Origin: Streptomyces sp. RB17 | GTDB lineage: Bacteria; Actinomycetota; Actinomycetes; Streptomycetales; Streptomycetaceae | Assembly (NCBI RefSeq): GCF_009604455.1 | Contig: NZ_WEGL01000011.1 | Coordinates: forward strand, 248,001-312,000 | DNA: 64,000 bases | Direction: 5' to 3' | Shown here: piece by piece, positions 1 to 8,297 of the stretch | How positions within the stretch are numbered: position 1 is the first letter of the stretch | Layout of the letters: every line of letters starts with the position of its first letter | Notes under the pieces: generated by a model | What the model was told of the DNA's origin: nothing | Seen by the model: only the letters and a program-made list of their open reading frames with translations | Database searches by the model: none | Made by a program: the position numbers and the translations under genes

Positions 1-340
1 GCATCCAGAAGCACTGCTCGGCCGAGGACGTCGGGTAGACGGGGACCACCTGGGCGCCGATCGCCCACAGGGCGAAGTCGAACAGGGTCCACTCGTAGCG
101 GGTGCGGGACATGATGGCGACGCGGTCGCCGAAGCGGATGCCGCGCGCGAGCAGGCCCTTGGCGAGGGCCAGCACCTCGTCGCGGAACTCGGCGGAGGTC
201 ACGTCCCGCCACTGCCCGGAGGCGTCCTTGCGGCCGAGAGCGACGTGCGTCGGGTCCGTCAGGGCATGCTCGAAGACCACGTCGGCCAGACCGCCCACCG
301 GCGGCGCCGTCGTGAGCGGCGGGTTGGTGAACTCGCGCAA
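1..340 (-). CDS. AMP-dependent acyl-CoA synthetase (FadD-like), N-terminal part, runs off window
   Basis: The first ~113 residues of an ANL-superfamily fatty acyl-CoA ligase, which activates carboxylic acids to acyl-CoA through an acyl-AMP. The protein begins MREFTNPPLTTAPPVGGLAD and contains GDRVAIMSRTRYEW and GAQVVPVYPTSS, the usual start of long-chain acyl-CoA ligases. I chose the TTG at 338-340 because MREF is the usual beginning and GGGGAG lies just upstream; no ATG or GTG precedes it before a stop. The AMP-binding motifs and the rest of the gene lie outside the window. The identification is by family resemblance and the substrate is unknown. Confidence 0.85.
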   Translation of the reverse strand, partial: MREFTNPPLTTAPPVGGLADVVFEHALTDPTHVALGRKDASGQWRDVTSAEFRDEVLALAKGLLARGIRFGDRVAIMSRTRYEWTLFDFALWAIGAQVVPVYPTSSAEQCFWM

Positions 341-786
341 ACCTCGCTCCCCGATCCTCGCTGCTTGGTCACGCCCCGGATGCTCGACACAGCGCGGTGA
401 AAGCTACCCCACGCCGTCACCGTGCGGGAGAGGGTAGGAAACCCAGCAAACCTCACGTTTCCCCTGGGCGGCGCCCGGAAAATGCCCGCACATGGGGAAG
501 GGCCGGACACAATACTGACGGGTCAGTAAGCTTCGGTGCCGTAATCTCCACCGAATCTGTACGCGGGGATTACGGCACAACCGTGCCGCTCACCGCATAT
601 GCGGCACGGCCCGGCGCGGCACCCCGCACGCCGGGCAGGACCGGCCCGCCGGCCCCCACGTACGCAGGTCCCCACTCCTCCAACTTCTGTGCAGCGGCTC
701 CGTACGGCCTCGTACGATGGCCGTCGTCCGGCGGATCGGCGCAGTGTGTGCCCATCGGTCGACGGAGTCCGGCAGGAAAGAAGCGC
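341..786. other. 446-bp divergent intergenic region with stacked palindromes
   Basis: No convincing gene lies between the leftward acyl-CoA ligase and the rightward Lrp-type regulator. Three inverted repeats occupy 513-609 (listed separately). The rest has no recognisable coding sequence, RNA gene or repeat. Confidence 0.6.
513..609. promoter_or_regulatory. three consecutive inverted repeats, candidate operators
   Basis: TACTGAC-GG-GTCAGTA (513-528) is a perfect dyad of the TetR/FadR operator kind. It is followed by GCCGTAATCTCC (538-549) pairing 11/12 with GGGGATTACGGC (565-576), and by CCGTGCCGC (581-589) pairing perfectly with GCGGCACGG (601-609). They lie between the two divergent starts. 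The first dyad is the likeliest regulator-binding site for the acyl-CoA ligase promoter; the other two could be sites or hairpins. No binding protein is identified. Confidence 0.5.
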
Positions 787-1764
787 ATGCGATGGGAATG
801 CGACATGCTCGACGAGCTCGATCGGCGCCTCATGGCGGCGCTGGAGGTCGACGCCCGGGCTCCCTTCAGTCGTATCGGGGCGGTGCTCGGCGTCTCCGAT
901 CAGACCGTCGCCCGCCGGTACCGCAGGCTCCGTACCGAGGCGGGACTGCGGGTGGTGGCGGTCCGTGACCCCGAGCGGCTGGGCGAGGACCAGTGGATGC
1001 TGCGTCTGCGGTGCGTCCCGGACACCGCGGCGACCATCGCCGACGCACTCGCCAAGCGCCCCGACACCAAGTGGATCGGTCTCGCCTCCGGCGGTACGGA
1101 GGTGATCTGCGGGACCCGGCCGCGCAGCCCCGGCGACCGCGACGACCTGCTCCTCGGCAAGCTGCCGCGCACCCCCAGCATCGTGGAGATCCGCGCCCAC
1201 CAGCTGCTCCACCGGTTCTACGGCGGCCCGCAGGGCTGGCTGCGGAAGTTCCGGGCGCTCGACGACGACGAGATCGCGGCCCTGCGCCCCGACCCGGTAC
1301 CCGCGCCCGGACCGGCCCGCATCGACCCGGAGGACGAGCCCCTCGTCGCCGCCCTCGAACGCGACGGACGCGCCGGCTACCCGGAACTCCAGCGCGCCAC
1401 CGGCCGCTCCGAGTCCGCCGTCCGACGCCGGCTGGCCGCGCTGGTGGCGTCCGGAGCGATCTACATCGACGTGGAGTACGACCTGGCGGGTCTCGGCTAC
1501 GGCACCCACGCCGCTCTGTGGATCACCGCCGCGCCCGCCGCCCTGCACGCGGTCGGCCAAGCCCTCGCCGTCCACGACGAGGTCGCCTACGCGACCGCCA
1601 CCGCCGGCCCGTCCAACCTCCTGGTGACCGTGGTCGTCCGGAGCACCGCCGACCTGTACGCCTACCTCAGCGGCCCGCTCGGCGGCCTGGACGGGGTTCA
1701 GCATGTGGAGACCACGCCGTTCCTGCGCCGGGTCAAGCAGCTGACGTATCCGGTGCCGCGCTGA
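787..1764 (+). CDS. Lrp/AsnC family regulator with duplicated HTH-RAM architecture
   Basis: A DNA-binding regulator of about 325 residues, twice the length of a simple Lrp. The first AsnC-type helix-turn-helix is in LDELDRRLMAALEVDARAPF followed by SDQTVARRYRRL. A second starts near EDEPLVAALERDGRAGYPEL followed by SESAVRRRLAALV. Each is followed by a beta-rich ligand domain. I used ATG 787 because AGGAAAG sits 6 nt upstream; ATG 805 (MLDELD) is an in-frame alternative. The gene converges on the LysR gene at 2233-3102, and its last ~90 bp form the start of the 217-bp triplicate. The effector and targets are unknown. Confidence 0.85.
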   Translation: MRWECDMLDELDRRLMAALEVDARAPFSRIGAVLGVSDQTVARRYRRLRTEAGLRVVAVRDPERLGEDQWMLRLRCVPDTAATIADALAKRPDTKWIGLASGGTEVICGTRPRSPGDRDDLLLGKLPRTPSIVEIRAHQLLHRFYGGPQGWLRKFRALDDDEIAALRPDPVPAPGPARIDPEDEPLVAALERDGRAGYPELQRATGRSESAVRRRLAALVASGAIYIDVEYDLAGLGYGTHAALWITAAPAALHAVGQALAVHDEVAYATATAGPSNLLVTVVVRSTADLYAYLSGPLGGLDGVQHVETTPFLRRVKQLTYPVPR

Positions 1765-2325
1765 CGGCGGGCGGGGGGCCGCAGGGTGCCACGAGACGTC
1801 AGCCGCCCCGCCGCCGCAGCCGCTCCCCGCCAGCCAGGACGGCCGCGGCCAGCGCGTGCGCCGCGTCCTCCGCCGCGCCCCGGCGCCGGCCCCGCTCGGC
1901 GGCCTGGGCGGCGTCCGGCATGTGGAGACCACGCCGTTCCTGCGCCGGGTCAAGCAGCTGACGTATCCGGTGCCGCGCTGACGGCGGGCGGGGCGCCGCA
2001 GGGTGCCACGAGACGTCAGCCGCCCCGCCGCCGCAGCCGCTCCCCGCCAGCCAGGACGGCCGCGGCCAGCGCGTGCGCCGCTTCCTCCGCCGCGCCCCGG
2101 CGCCGGCCCCGCTCGGCGGCCTGGGCGGCGTCCGGCATGTGGAGACCACGCCGTTCCTGCGCCGGGTCAAGCAGCTGACGTATCCGGTGCCGCGCTGACG
2201 GCGGGCGGTCCGCCGCAGGGTGCCACGAGACCTCAGCCGCCCCGCCGCCGCAGCCGCTCCCCGCCAGCCAGGACGGCCGCGGCCAGCGCGTGCGCCGCTT
2301 CCTCCGCCGCGCCCCGGCGCCGGCC
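1673..2325. repeat. three tandem copies of a 217-bp unit spanning two convergent gene ends
   Basis: The anchor CATGTGGAGACC occurs at 1702, 1919 and 2136, an exact 217-bp period. Each unit joins the 3' end of the Lrp-type gene (plus strand, ending TYPVPR and stop) to the 3' end of the LysR gene (minus strand, ending GGERLRRRGG and stop). The ancestral convergent junction was therefore copied twice. Copies differ at single bases: the block after the Lrp stop reads GGGGGG, GGGGCG or GGTCCG, GACGTC becomes GACCTC in copy 3, and GCCGCGTCC becomes GCCGCTTCC. Copy 1 encodes DGVQHVE where later copies encode GGVRHVE. This divergence argues against an assembly error. Confidence 0.95.
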
Positions 2326-3102
2326 GTGGACGAGGACGAAGTCGACCTTGCCCAGGTCGGGCAGCCCGGCACGGTCCGGCAGGCGGAACAGCCCGGGCGG
2401 GATCAGGCGCCGCGAGTGGGCCATCACGCCGAGCCCCGCGCGGGCCGCCGCGATCAGGCCGCTGAGACTGCCGCTGGTGCATACGATCCGCCAGTCGCGG
2501 CCCTCCCGCTCCAGCGCCTCCAGCGCGCGGGCCCGGGTGATGCCGGGCGGCGGATACACGATCAGCGGGACGGGCCGGTCCGCCTCCAGGCGCAGCCGCT
2601 CGGCGCCGATCCACACCAGGTCGTCGCGCCACACCAGTTCGCCCCGGGAATCCTCCGGGCGCCGCTTGGCCAGCACCAGGTCCAGCTTCCCGGCGGCCAG
2701 CTGCTCGTGCAGGGTGCCGGACAGCTCCACCGTCAGCTCCAGGTCGACCTCCGGATGGTCGTAGCGGAAGCCCTCCAGGATCTCCGGCAGCCGGGTGAGC
2801 ACGAAGTCCTCCGACGCGCCGAACCGCAGCCGGCCGCGCACCCGGGTGCCGGTGAAGAACGCCGTCGCCTGCTCGTGGACCTGCAGGATCCGGCGGGCGA
2901 AGCCCAGCATCGCCTCGCCGTCCTCGGTCAGCTCCACCGCGTGGGTGTCCCGGGTGAACAGCTGCCGCCCGGTCGTGTCCTCCAGCCGGCGCACATGCTG
3001 GCTGACCGTGGACTGGCGCAGCCCCAGCCGGTGCGCGGCCTGCGTGAAGCTCAGCGTCTGGGCCACGGCGAGGAAGGTGCGCAACTGCGTCGGGTCGTAC
3101 AC
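2233..3102 (-). CDS. LysR family transcriptional regulator
   Basis: A 289-aa LysR-type regulator of normal length. An N-terminal winged helix-turn-helix (residues ~5-62, with FLAVAQTLSFTQAAHRLGL and QSTVSQHVRRLE) is followed by a substrate-binding domain. The GTG start at 3102 gives MYDPTQLRTFLAVAQ, the usual LysR beginning. It is divergent from the SBF-type transporter at 3233 with 130 bp between, the usual layout in which a LysR protein controls its neighbour. Its 3' end lies in the third copy of the triplicate. The inducer is unknown. Confidence 0.92.
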   Translation of the reverse strand: MYDPTQLRTFLAVAQTLSFTQAAHRLGLRQSTVSQHVRRLEDTTGRQLFTRDTHAVELTEDGEAMLGFARRILQVHEQATAFFTGTRVRGRLRFGASEDFVLTRLPEILEGFRYDHPEVDLELTVELSGTLHEQLAAGKLDLVLAKRRPEDSRGELVWRDDLVWIGAERLRLEADRPVPLIVYPPPGITRARALEALEREGRDWRIVCTSGSLSGLIAAARAGLGVMAHSRRLIPPGLFRLPDRAGLPDLGKVDFVLVHGRRRGAAEEAAHALAAAVLAGGERLRRRGG

Positions 3103-3232
3103 ACCGGCAGCCTACCGGGTTATCGAGGATCATGATGACAGTCAGAGTGGTGTACGGGATTCCCGATCGACGGTCCGAGGAGGACGATGGAGAGGGGCCC
3201 TGCGGGCCCGCGAACGAGCGGAACGGAGCATT

Positions 3233-4276
3233 GTGAAACGCCTGTCCTGGCCGAAGTGGATGCCGGTCGACCCGTACATCGTGCTGCTGCTCGGGACGGT
3301 GGGCCTCGCGGCACTCCTCCCCGCCCACGGCACCGCCGCCCACGCCGCCTCCGGCGCCTCCACGGCCGCGATCGCCTTCCTCTTCTTCCTGTACGGCGCC
3401 CGGCTCTCCACCCGGGAGGCGCTGGACGGGCTGCGCCACTGGCGGCTCCATGTCACCGTGCTGGTCTGCACGTTCGTCCTCTTCCCGGTGTTCGGGCTGG
3501 CGGCGCGCGCTCTGGTGCCGGTGCTGCTGACCCAGCCGCTCTACCAGGGACTGCTGTTCCTGACGCTCGTGCCCTCCACGATCCAGTCGTCCATCGCGTT
3601 CACCTCGATCGCCCGCGGAAACGTCCCGGCGGCGATCTGCGCCGGCTCCTTCTCCTCCCTCATCGGCATCGTCCTGACCCCCCTGCTGGCGGCCGGGCTG
3701 CTCGGCAACAGCGGCGGGGGGTTCTCCGCCGACTCGCTGGTCAAGATCGTGCTGCAGCTGCTGGTGCCGTTCCTCGCCGGGCAGGTGCTGCGGCCGTGGA
3801 TCGGCCCTTTCGTCGCCCGGCACAAGAAGGTCCTCGGGCTGGTCGACCGCGGCTCGATCCTGCTGGTCGTCTACACCGCCTTCAGCGAGGGCATGACCCG
3901 CGGCATCTGGCACCAGGTCAGCCCCGCCCGGCTCGGCGGGCTGCTCGCCGTCGAGGCCGCCCTGCTCGCCGTGATGCTCGTGCTGACCTGGTACGGCGGC
4001 AAGGCGCTCGGCTTCGGCCGGGGGGACCGGATCGCCATCCAGTTCGCCGGCTCGAAGAAGTCCCTGGCCTCCGGGCTGCCCATGGCCGGCGTCCTGTTCG
4101 GCGCGCACGCCTCGCTCGCCGTGCTGCCGCTGATGCTGTTCCACCAGATGCAGCTGATGGTGTGCGCGGTCATCGCCAAGCGCCGGGCCCGGGACCCGGA
4201 GGAGGTCCCGGGCGTCGTCGCGGCGTCAGCCGCTCACGTGGTCCAGGGGCAGCCACAGGACCGTGTCCTTCGGTGA
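3233..4276 (+). CDS. bile acid:sodium symporter family (SBF-like) membrane transporter
   Basis: A 347-aa integral membrane protein with about nine or ten hydrophobic helices. TLVPSTIQSSIAFTSIARGN and QFAGSKKSLASGLPMAGVLF match the two inverted crossover segments of SBF/BASS transporters of the YfeH branch, usually sodium-coupled carriers of organic anions. The GTG start at 3233 has GGAG about 6 nt upstream. It is divergent from a LysR gene that probably controls it. The last ~50 bp overlap the convergent sialidase gene. The substrate cannot be told from sequence. Confidence 0.88.
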   Translation: MKRLSWPKWMPVDPYIVLLLGTVGLAALLPAHGTAAHAASGASTAAIAFLFFLYGARLSTREALDGLRHWRLHVTVLVCTFVLFPVFGLAARALVPVLLTQPLYQGLLFLTLVPSTIQSSIAFTSIARGNVPAAICAGSFSSLIGIVLTPLLAAGLLGNSGGGFSADSLVKIVLQLLVPFLAGQVLRPWIGPFVARHKKVLGLVDRGSILLVVYTAFSEGMTRGIWHQVSPARLGGLLAVEAALLAVMLVLTWYGGKALGFGRGDRIAIQFAGSKKSLASGLPMAGVLFGAHASLAVLPLMLFHQMQLMVCAVIAKRRARDPEEVPGVVAASAAHVVQGQPQDRVLR

Positions 4277-6103
4277 CCTGAGCGCCTCGGGGTCGGACAG
4301 CTCCTCGTCACTGAGCGCCCGGTCCCAGACGTGCACCTCGTCGATGGCGCCGGTGAAGAAGGCCCGGCTGTCCATGCGCTGACCGACGTGCACGCCGAAG
4401 GGGGAGTTGCGGCTGACCGAACCCGGTATGTCGGCGACGGACCACTGCATACCGTCGACGAACAACGCCAGCCGGCCGCCGCCCCGGCGCAGCACCAGGT
4501 GGTGCCACTGGCCGTCGTTGTATGCGGTATCCGTATGCACATAGGTGGTCTGCGGTGCGATCGCCCCGTTCCGCACCGTGATCAGCCCCTGGATGCGGTT
4601 GTTCGCCGGCTCCCCGCGCACCCACACCTGCGGCTGGGTGGTGCCGATCCCGCCCATCCACAGCAGCGGCTGCTCCCCGGTCGTGGCCGTGTACCGGAAC
4701 CACAGGGACGCCGTGAAGTCCTTCGTCCCCAGCGGCAGCTCGCTGCGGAAGGGCAGCCGTACGGCGTCGTCCGTGCCGTCGAACTGCAGCGCGCCGCCGA
4801 AGACCCCGTCCGTGACCTCGGCGCCGCCGAGCACCGCGGCCGGGCGGGCGTGCGGGGCGAGGTCGGCGGTGACCGGGTCGGGGCCACGGCGCGGGGCGAG
4901 CCAGTCCGCGGTGAAGCGGGCGAAGCGGATCTCGTCGCGCGCGTCCACCGCGCCGCCCTCGTAGATCAGGCCCACCGCGTCCGCGTCGGCGCGCACCAGG
5001 TCGGAGTAGCCGGACCAGTCCGTGGTGACGACCGTGCCCCGGTCCACGCTGTCCCAGGTGCGGCCGCCGTCGTAGGAGGAGCGGATCATCATCGTGCGCC
5101 GCCGGTCGGGGTCGCCGGGGCAGGCCAGCAGGATGCGGTCGCCCAGGCGCAGCATCGAGCCCTGGACCTGCGGCGCGTAGAGATCGGGCAGGTCGCGGAA
5201 GGGCGCGGTGAAGCTGTTGCCGCCGTCGCGGCTGATGGCCTGGGTGCGGTGGCCGAGGTCGGTGCCGTCCTGTTCCCGGCCGCTGACCAGGAGGGAGCCG
5301 TCGTCGCGCTCGGCGAGGGTCAGCTCCGACGGTTTCTGCCGGAAGGTGCCGTCGCCGGCGATGGGCCAGGTGTCGGTGGCGCCTATCCGCCAGTGGCCGC
5401 CGTGGTCGTCGCTGACGATCAGGGCCGCGTGGTTGGCGGTGACCCGGCTGCCGTCCCAGGTCTCGGTGTTGACCCCGAAGACCAGCCGGCCGGCGTACCG
5501 GCCCTTGGTGAGCTGGATCCCGTGCACCGGTCCGGTCGCGTACCAGGAGTTCCAGTCGGCCGGCATGATCTCCGGGCTGAGATCGCGCGGTACGGACCAG
5601 GTCCGGCCGTCGTCGTCGCTGTACTGGAGGTGCGGGGTGCGGTCGCACGGGACCGAGCAACTGGCGCTGTCGGTACGGCCGGTGTTGTAGGTCTCCGCGA
5701 GCCAGATCCGGCCCGTCTGGCGGTCCACGATCGGCGCCGGGTTGCCGTGTGTGTCGCCGGCGCCCTCGTTGACCACCTGCAGCGGGCCCCAGGTGCGGCC
5801 GCCGTCGGTGGAGCGCTTGAGCACGATGTCGATGTCGGCGGCGTCCCCGCAGTTGAGGACCCGGCCCTCGGCGAACGCCAGCAGGGTGCCGTCGGTCGTC
5901 CGCACGACCGCCGGTATGCGGAAGCAGGCGTAGCCGAGGTCCTGGGACGCCTTGAAGAGGATCTGCTGCTCGAACTCGGGGTCGCTCGAAGAGGATTGGG
6001 CGTGTGCCGGGTGGGGGGTTGCGAGCGGCACCAGGAGCAGTGCCGCCGTGGTGAGGGCGGTGGCGAGTACGGCTCTGAGACGGGCGCGTAGACCTGACGG
6101 CAT
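4226..6103 (-). CDS. secreted exo-alpha-sialidase with C-terminal LamG-like domain
   Basis: A 625-aa glycoside hydrolase that would remove terminal sialic acids outside the cell. Residues 1-~37 are a signal peptide (Arg-rich start, hydrophobic core, AHA-QS cleavage region). The catalytic propeller carries the FRIP motif (CFRIPAVV) and five Asp-boxes: STDGGRTW, SDDDGRTW, SDDHGGHW, SRDGGNSF, SYDGGRTW. The last ~190 residues form a concanavalin/LamG-like fold (GALQFDGTDDAVRLP, HHLVLRRGGGRLALFVDG). I chose ATG 6103 because it puts the signal peptide at the N-terminus with AAGG upstream; the frame is open further upstream. Confidence 0.93.
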   Translation of the reverse strand: MPSGLRARLRAVLATALTTAALLLVPLATPHPAHAQSSSSDPEFEQQILFKASQDLGYACFRIPAVVRTTDGTLLAFAEGRVLNCGDAADIDIVLKRSTDGGRTWGPLQVVNEGAGDTHGNPAPIVDRQTGRIWLAETYNTGRTDSASCSVPCDRTPHLQYSDDDGRTWSVPRDLSPEIMPADWNSWYATGPVHGIQLTKGRYAGRLVFGVNTETWDGSRVTANHAALIVSDDHGGHWRIGATDTWPIAGDGTFRQKPSELTLAERDDGSLLVSGREQDGTDLGHRTQAISRDGGNSFTAPFRDLPDLYAPQVQGSMLRLGDRILLACPGDPDRRRTMMIRSSYDGGRTWDSVDRGTVVTTDWSGYSDLVRADADAVGLIYEGGAVDARDEIRFARFTADWLAPRRGPDPVTADLAPHARPAAVLGGAEVTDGVFGGALQFDGTDDAVRLPFRSELPLGTKDFTASLWFRYTATTGEQPLLWMGGIGTTQPQVWVRGEPANNRIQGLITVRNGAIAPQTTYVHTDTAYNDGQWHHLVLRRGGGRLALFVDGMQWSVADIPGSVSRNSPFGVHVGQRMDSRAFFTGAIDEVHVWDRALSDEELSDPEALRSPKDTVLWLPLDHVSG

Positions 6104-6236
6104 GGTGCGACCTTGCCCTTCGTCAGCCGGACAACTGGACATCGGGACATCCCACGTCCAACGTGCGCACCGTCGACGGTAGTTGGGGCCAGGTCGCCTC
6201 ACAAGAAGCGTGCAGCACACTCGGCGCACGGGGGGC

Positions 6237-7154
6237 CTACGGGCACAGCACCACCTTGCCGAGGTTGGCCCGCCGCTCGATCGTCTCGTGCGCCTTCGCC
6301 GCGTCCTCCAGCGCGAACTCGGCGTGCACGGCGGGCTTCAGGGTGCCCTCGGCGAACAGCCGCCACAGCTCCTGGCGCCACTGCTCGTACAGGTCCGGCC
6401 GGCCGCGGGCGATCAGGGCCATCTGGAACCCGATCACCGACTTGGCGCCCACCAGCAGGTCGTACGCCTGGAGGGTGCCGCCGCCCGAGCTGTAGGCGAC
6501 GAGGCGGCCGTGCGGGGCCAGGGCGGCGAGGGCGGGGGTGAGCAGATCCCCGCCGACGGCATCCAGTACACAGTCGACGGGATCTCCCCAGCTGTCGTCG
6601 CCGTACCGAATGCAGTCGTCCGCGCCGAGCGAACGGACGAACTCCGCCTTGCCCGGATCCGACACGGCCCCCACCACCCGTCCGGCTCCCCGCGCCCGCG
6701 CCAGCTGCACGGCCAGGTGCCCGACCCCGCTCGCCGCCGCCGTGACCAGCACGGCCTCGCCCGGCACCGGCCGCGCCGCCTCCAGTGCCCCGTACGCCAC
6801 CAGGCCGCTGCGCACCAGCGCGACCGCGGCCACGGCCTCGGCTCCGTCCGGTATCGGGGAGGCCATGGCCTCGTGCAGCAGGGCGAAGTCGGCATACCCG
6901 TGCCCGAAGCACAGCCCGGTCACCCGCTCGCCCGGCCGGAAGCGGGTCACGCCCTCGCCGGCCGCCACCACCTCGCCGGCGATCTCACCGCCGAGCGCGA
7001 TCGGCTCGGCGGCCTCGGTGACCTTGCGGACCACGGGCAGCGTGACCCCGACCGCCGCGCAGCGCACCAGCAGCTCCCCGGGGCCGGGCTCGGGGACGGG
7101 CACCTCCTCCAGGAACAGCGGACCGCCGGTGGCTTCGTACCGGACGCGACGCAT
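6237..7154 (-). CDS. zinc-binding-type alcohol dehydrogenase / quinone oxidoreductase (MDR superfamily)
   Basis: A 305-aa medium-chain NADPH-dependent oxidoreductase of the quinone-reductase (Qor) branch. It has the N-terminal GroES-like part (GELLVRCAAVGVTLPVV, GGEIAGEVVAAGEGVTRFRPG) and the nucleotide-binding segment AVLVTAAASGVGHLAVQLA. No structural or catalytic zinc ligands are evident. ATG 7154 follows GGAGGT with 7-nt spacing, excluding the ATG five codons upstream. It is divergent from a MarR gene with two palindromes between, so repression by that MarR and induction by a quinone or electrophile is likely but inferred. Confidence 0.9.
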   Translation of the reverse strand: MRRVRYEATGGPLFLEEVPVPEPGPGELLVRCAAVGVTLPVVRKVTEAAEPIALGGEIAGEVVAAGEGVTRFRPGERVTGLCFGHGYADFALLHEAMASPIPDGAEAVAAVALVRSGLVAYGALEAARPVPGEAVLVTAAASGVGHLAVQLARARGAGRVVGAVSDPGKAEFVRSLGADDCIRYGDDSWGDPVDCVLDAVGGDLLTPALAALAPHGRLVAYSSGGGTLQAYDLLVGAKSVIGFQMALIARGRPDLYEQWRQELWRLFAEGTLKPAVHAEFALEDAAKAHETIERRANLGKVVLCP

Positions 7155-7241
7155 CGCACACACCTCCATGGCCGGGCGTGCCCGGCGCGGCTCCATGGCG
7201 GGCGCGCCGGCACAGTGATCGTCGGGAACACCCACGAATTC

Positions 7242-7285
7242 GTTGGGAACCCCAACGGTATCCGAGCTTCGTTGGGAGGTCCAAC
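7242..7285. promoter_or_regulatory. paired MarR-type operators
   Basis: GTTGGG-AAC-CCCAAC at 7242-7256 is a perfect 15-bp dyad. GTTGGG-AGG-TCCAAC at 7271-7285 is the same dyad with one mismatch. Centres are 29 bp apart. They lie 20-90 bp upstream of both divergent genes, as expected for an autoregulated MarR repressor. Confidence 0.75.
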
Positions 7286-7308
7286 GTTTTCCCGGATAGG
7301 CTCCCGCC

Positions 7309-7746
7309 ATGGCCGACGCACCCCTGCCCGCGATCCGCTCCCTGCCCAGCTGGCTCCTCGGCCGCGCCGCCGCCCGGGGCCGTTCCCTGGTGGCCGGCGC
7401 CCTCGCGGCCGAGGGGCAGAAGATGTGGCACCACGTGGTCCTCTCCGCCGTCCGCGACCTCCAGCCCGTCGCCCAGGCCGACCTCGGCCGCAGTGTGGGC
7501 CTGGACCCCAAGGACCTGGTCGGCGTGCTCAACGACCTGCAGTCCGCCGGCCACGTCGTCCGCGCCCCCGACCCCAGGGACCGGCGAAAGAACGCCGTGT
7601 CCCTGACCGACGACGGCGCCCGCCTGCTCGTGCGCTGCGAGAAGGCGGCCCGCGAGGCCAACGACGAGCTCCTCGCCCCGCTGTCGACCACCGAACGCGA
7701 TCAGTTCATGGGCCTGTTGATCCGGATTTCCGGCACGGACGGCTGA
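7309..7746 (+). CDS. MarR family transcriptional regulator
   Basis: A 145-aa protein of typical MarR length. The winged helix-turn-helix covers about residues 40-100 (LQPVAQADLGRSVGLDPKDLVGVLNDLQSAGHVVRAPDPRDRRKN), and the DPRDRRKN wing is diagnostic. It probably represses itself and the divergent quinone oxidoreductase through the two dyads upstream. There is no obvious redox-sensing cysteine pair, so the ligand is open. The isochorismatase-like gene follows 19 bp downstream and could be co-transcribed. Confidence 0.9.
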   Translation: MADAPLPAIRSLPSWLLGRAAARGRSLVAGALAAEGQKMWHHVVLSAVRDLQPVAQADLGRSVGLDPKDLVGVLNDLQSAGHVVRAPDPRDRRKNAVSLTDDGARLLVRCEKAAREANDELLAPLSTTERDQFMGLLIRISGTDG

Positions 7747-7765
7747 CGGCGGCTAACGTTCCGTC

Positions 7766-8293
7766 ATGACCGCAGCTCCCGTCCTCGATCCGCAGCGCAC
7801 CGCCCTGGTCCTCGTCGACCTGATGGAACGCATCGTCGCGCTGCCCCTGGAACCCCGCAGAGGCACCGAAGTGCTGGCCACCGCCGAGGAGTTGGCCGGT
7901 GTCTTCCGGGCCGCCGGGGCGCCCGTCGCCCTCGTCCGCGTCGAACGCGCCTCGGCCGCCGAACAACCCCCGGGCAGCGGACTCGTGCCCGGGCTCGCCA
8001 AGGACGGCGACCTGGAGGTGGTCAAGCGGACCATCGGCGCCTTCCAGGGCACCGGCCTGGACGAGCGGCTGCGCGAACGCGGCGTCACCACCCTGGTGTT
8101 CGGCGGCATCGCCACCAACCTCGGTGTCGAGTCCACCGCCCGCGCCGCCGCCGACCTCGGCTACGACCTCGTCTTCGCCGAGGACGCCATGGCCGCCTTC
8201 ACCACCGCCGAGCACGAGGCGTCCGTACGGCTCGACTTCCCCCGGCTGGGCACGGTGGTGGCCGCGGCCGACGTACGCCTCACGCCCGCGTGA
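7766..8293 (+). CDS. isochorismatase-like hydrolase, Gly in place of catalytic Cys
   Basis: A 175-aa protein of the isochorismatase/cysteine hydrolase superfamily. The Asp (LVLVDLMERI, D18) and Lys (VVKRTIGAF, K87) of the usual Asp-Lys-Cys triad are present. The cysteine position in GGIATNLGVESTAR is Gly120. True isochorismatases also have a glycine there and hydrolyse a vinyl ether rather than an amide, so amidase activity is unlikely. It sits 19 bp behind the MarR gene and ends 4 bp from the convergent SDR gene. The substrate is unknown. Confidence 0.85.
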   Translation: MTAAPVLDPQRTALVLVDLMERIVALPLEPRRGTEVLATAEELAGVFRAAGAPVALVRVERASAAEQPPGSGLVPGLAKDGDLEVVKRTIGAFQGTGLDERLRERGVTTLVFGGIATNLGVESTARAAADLGYDLVFAEDAMAAFTTAEHEASVRLDFPRLGTVVAAADVRLTPA

Positions 8294-8297
8294 CCCC

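Noticed and set aside
1799..4144. Very long open frame on the minus strand across the LysR and transporter genes
   Set aside because: It is the antisense shadow of high-GC genes and is held open partly by the 217-bp repeats. The plus-strand transporter and the minus-strand LysR gene in its own phase have clear motifs; this frame has none.
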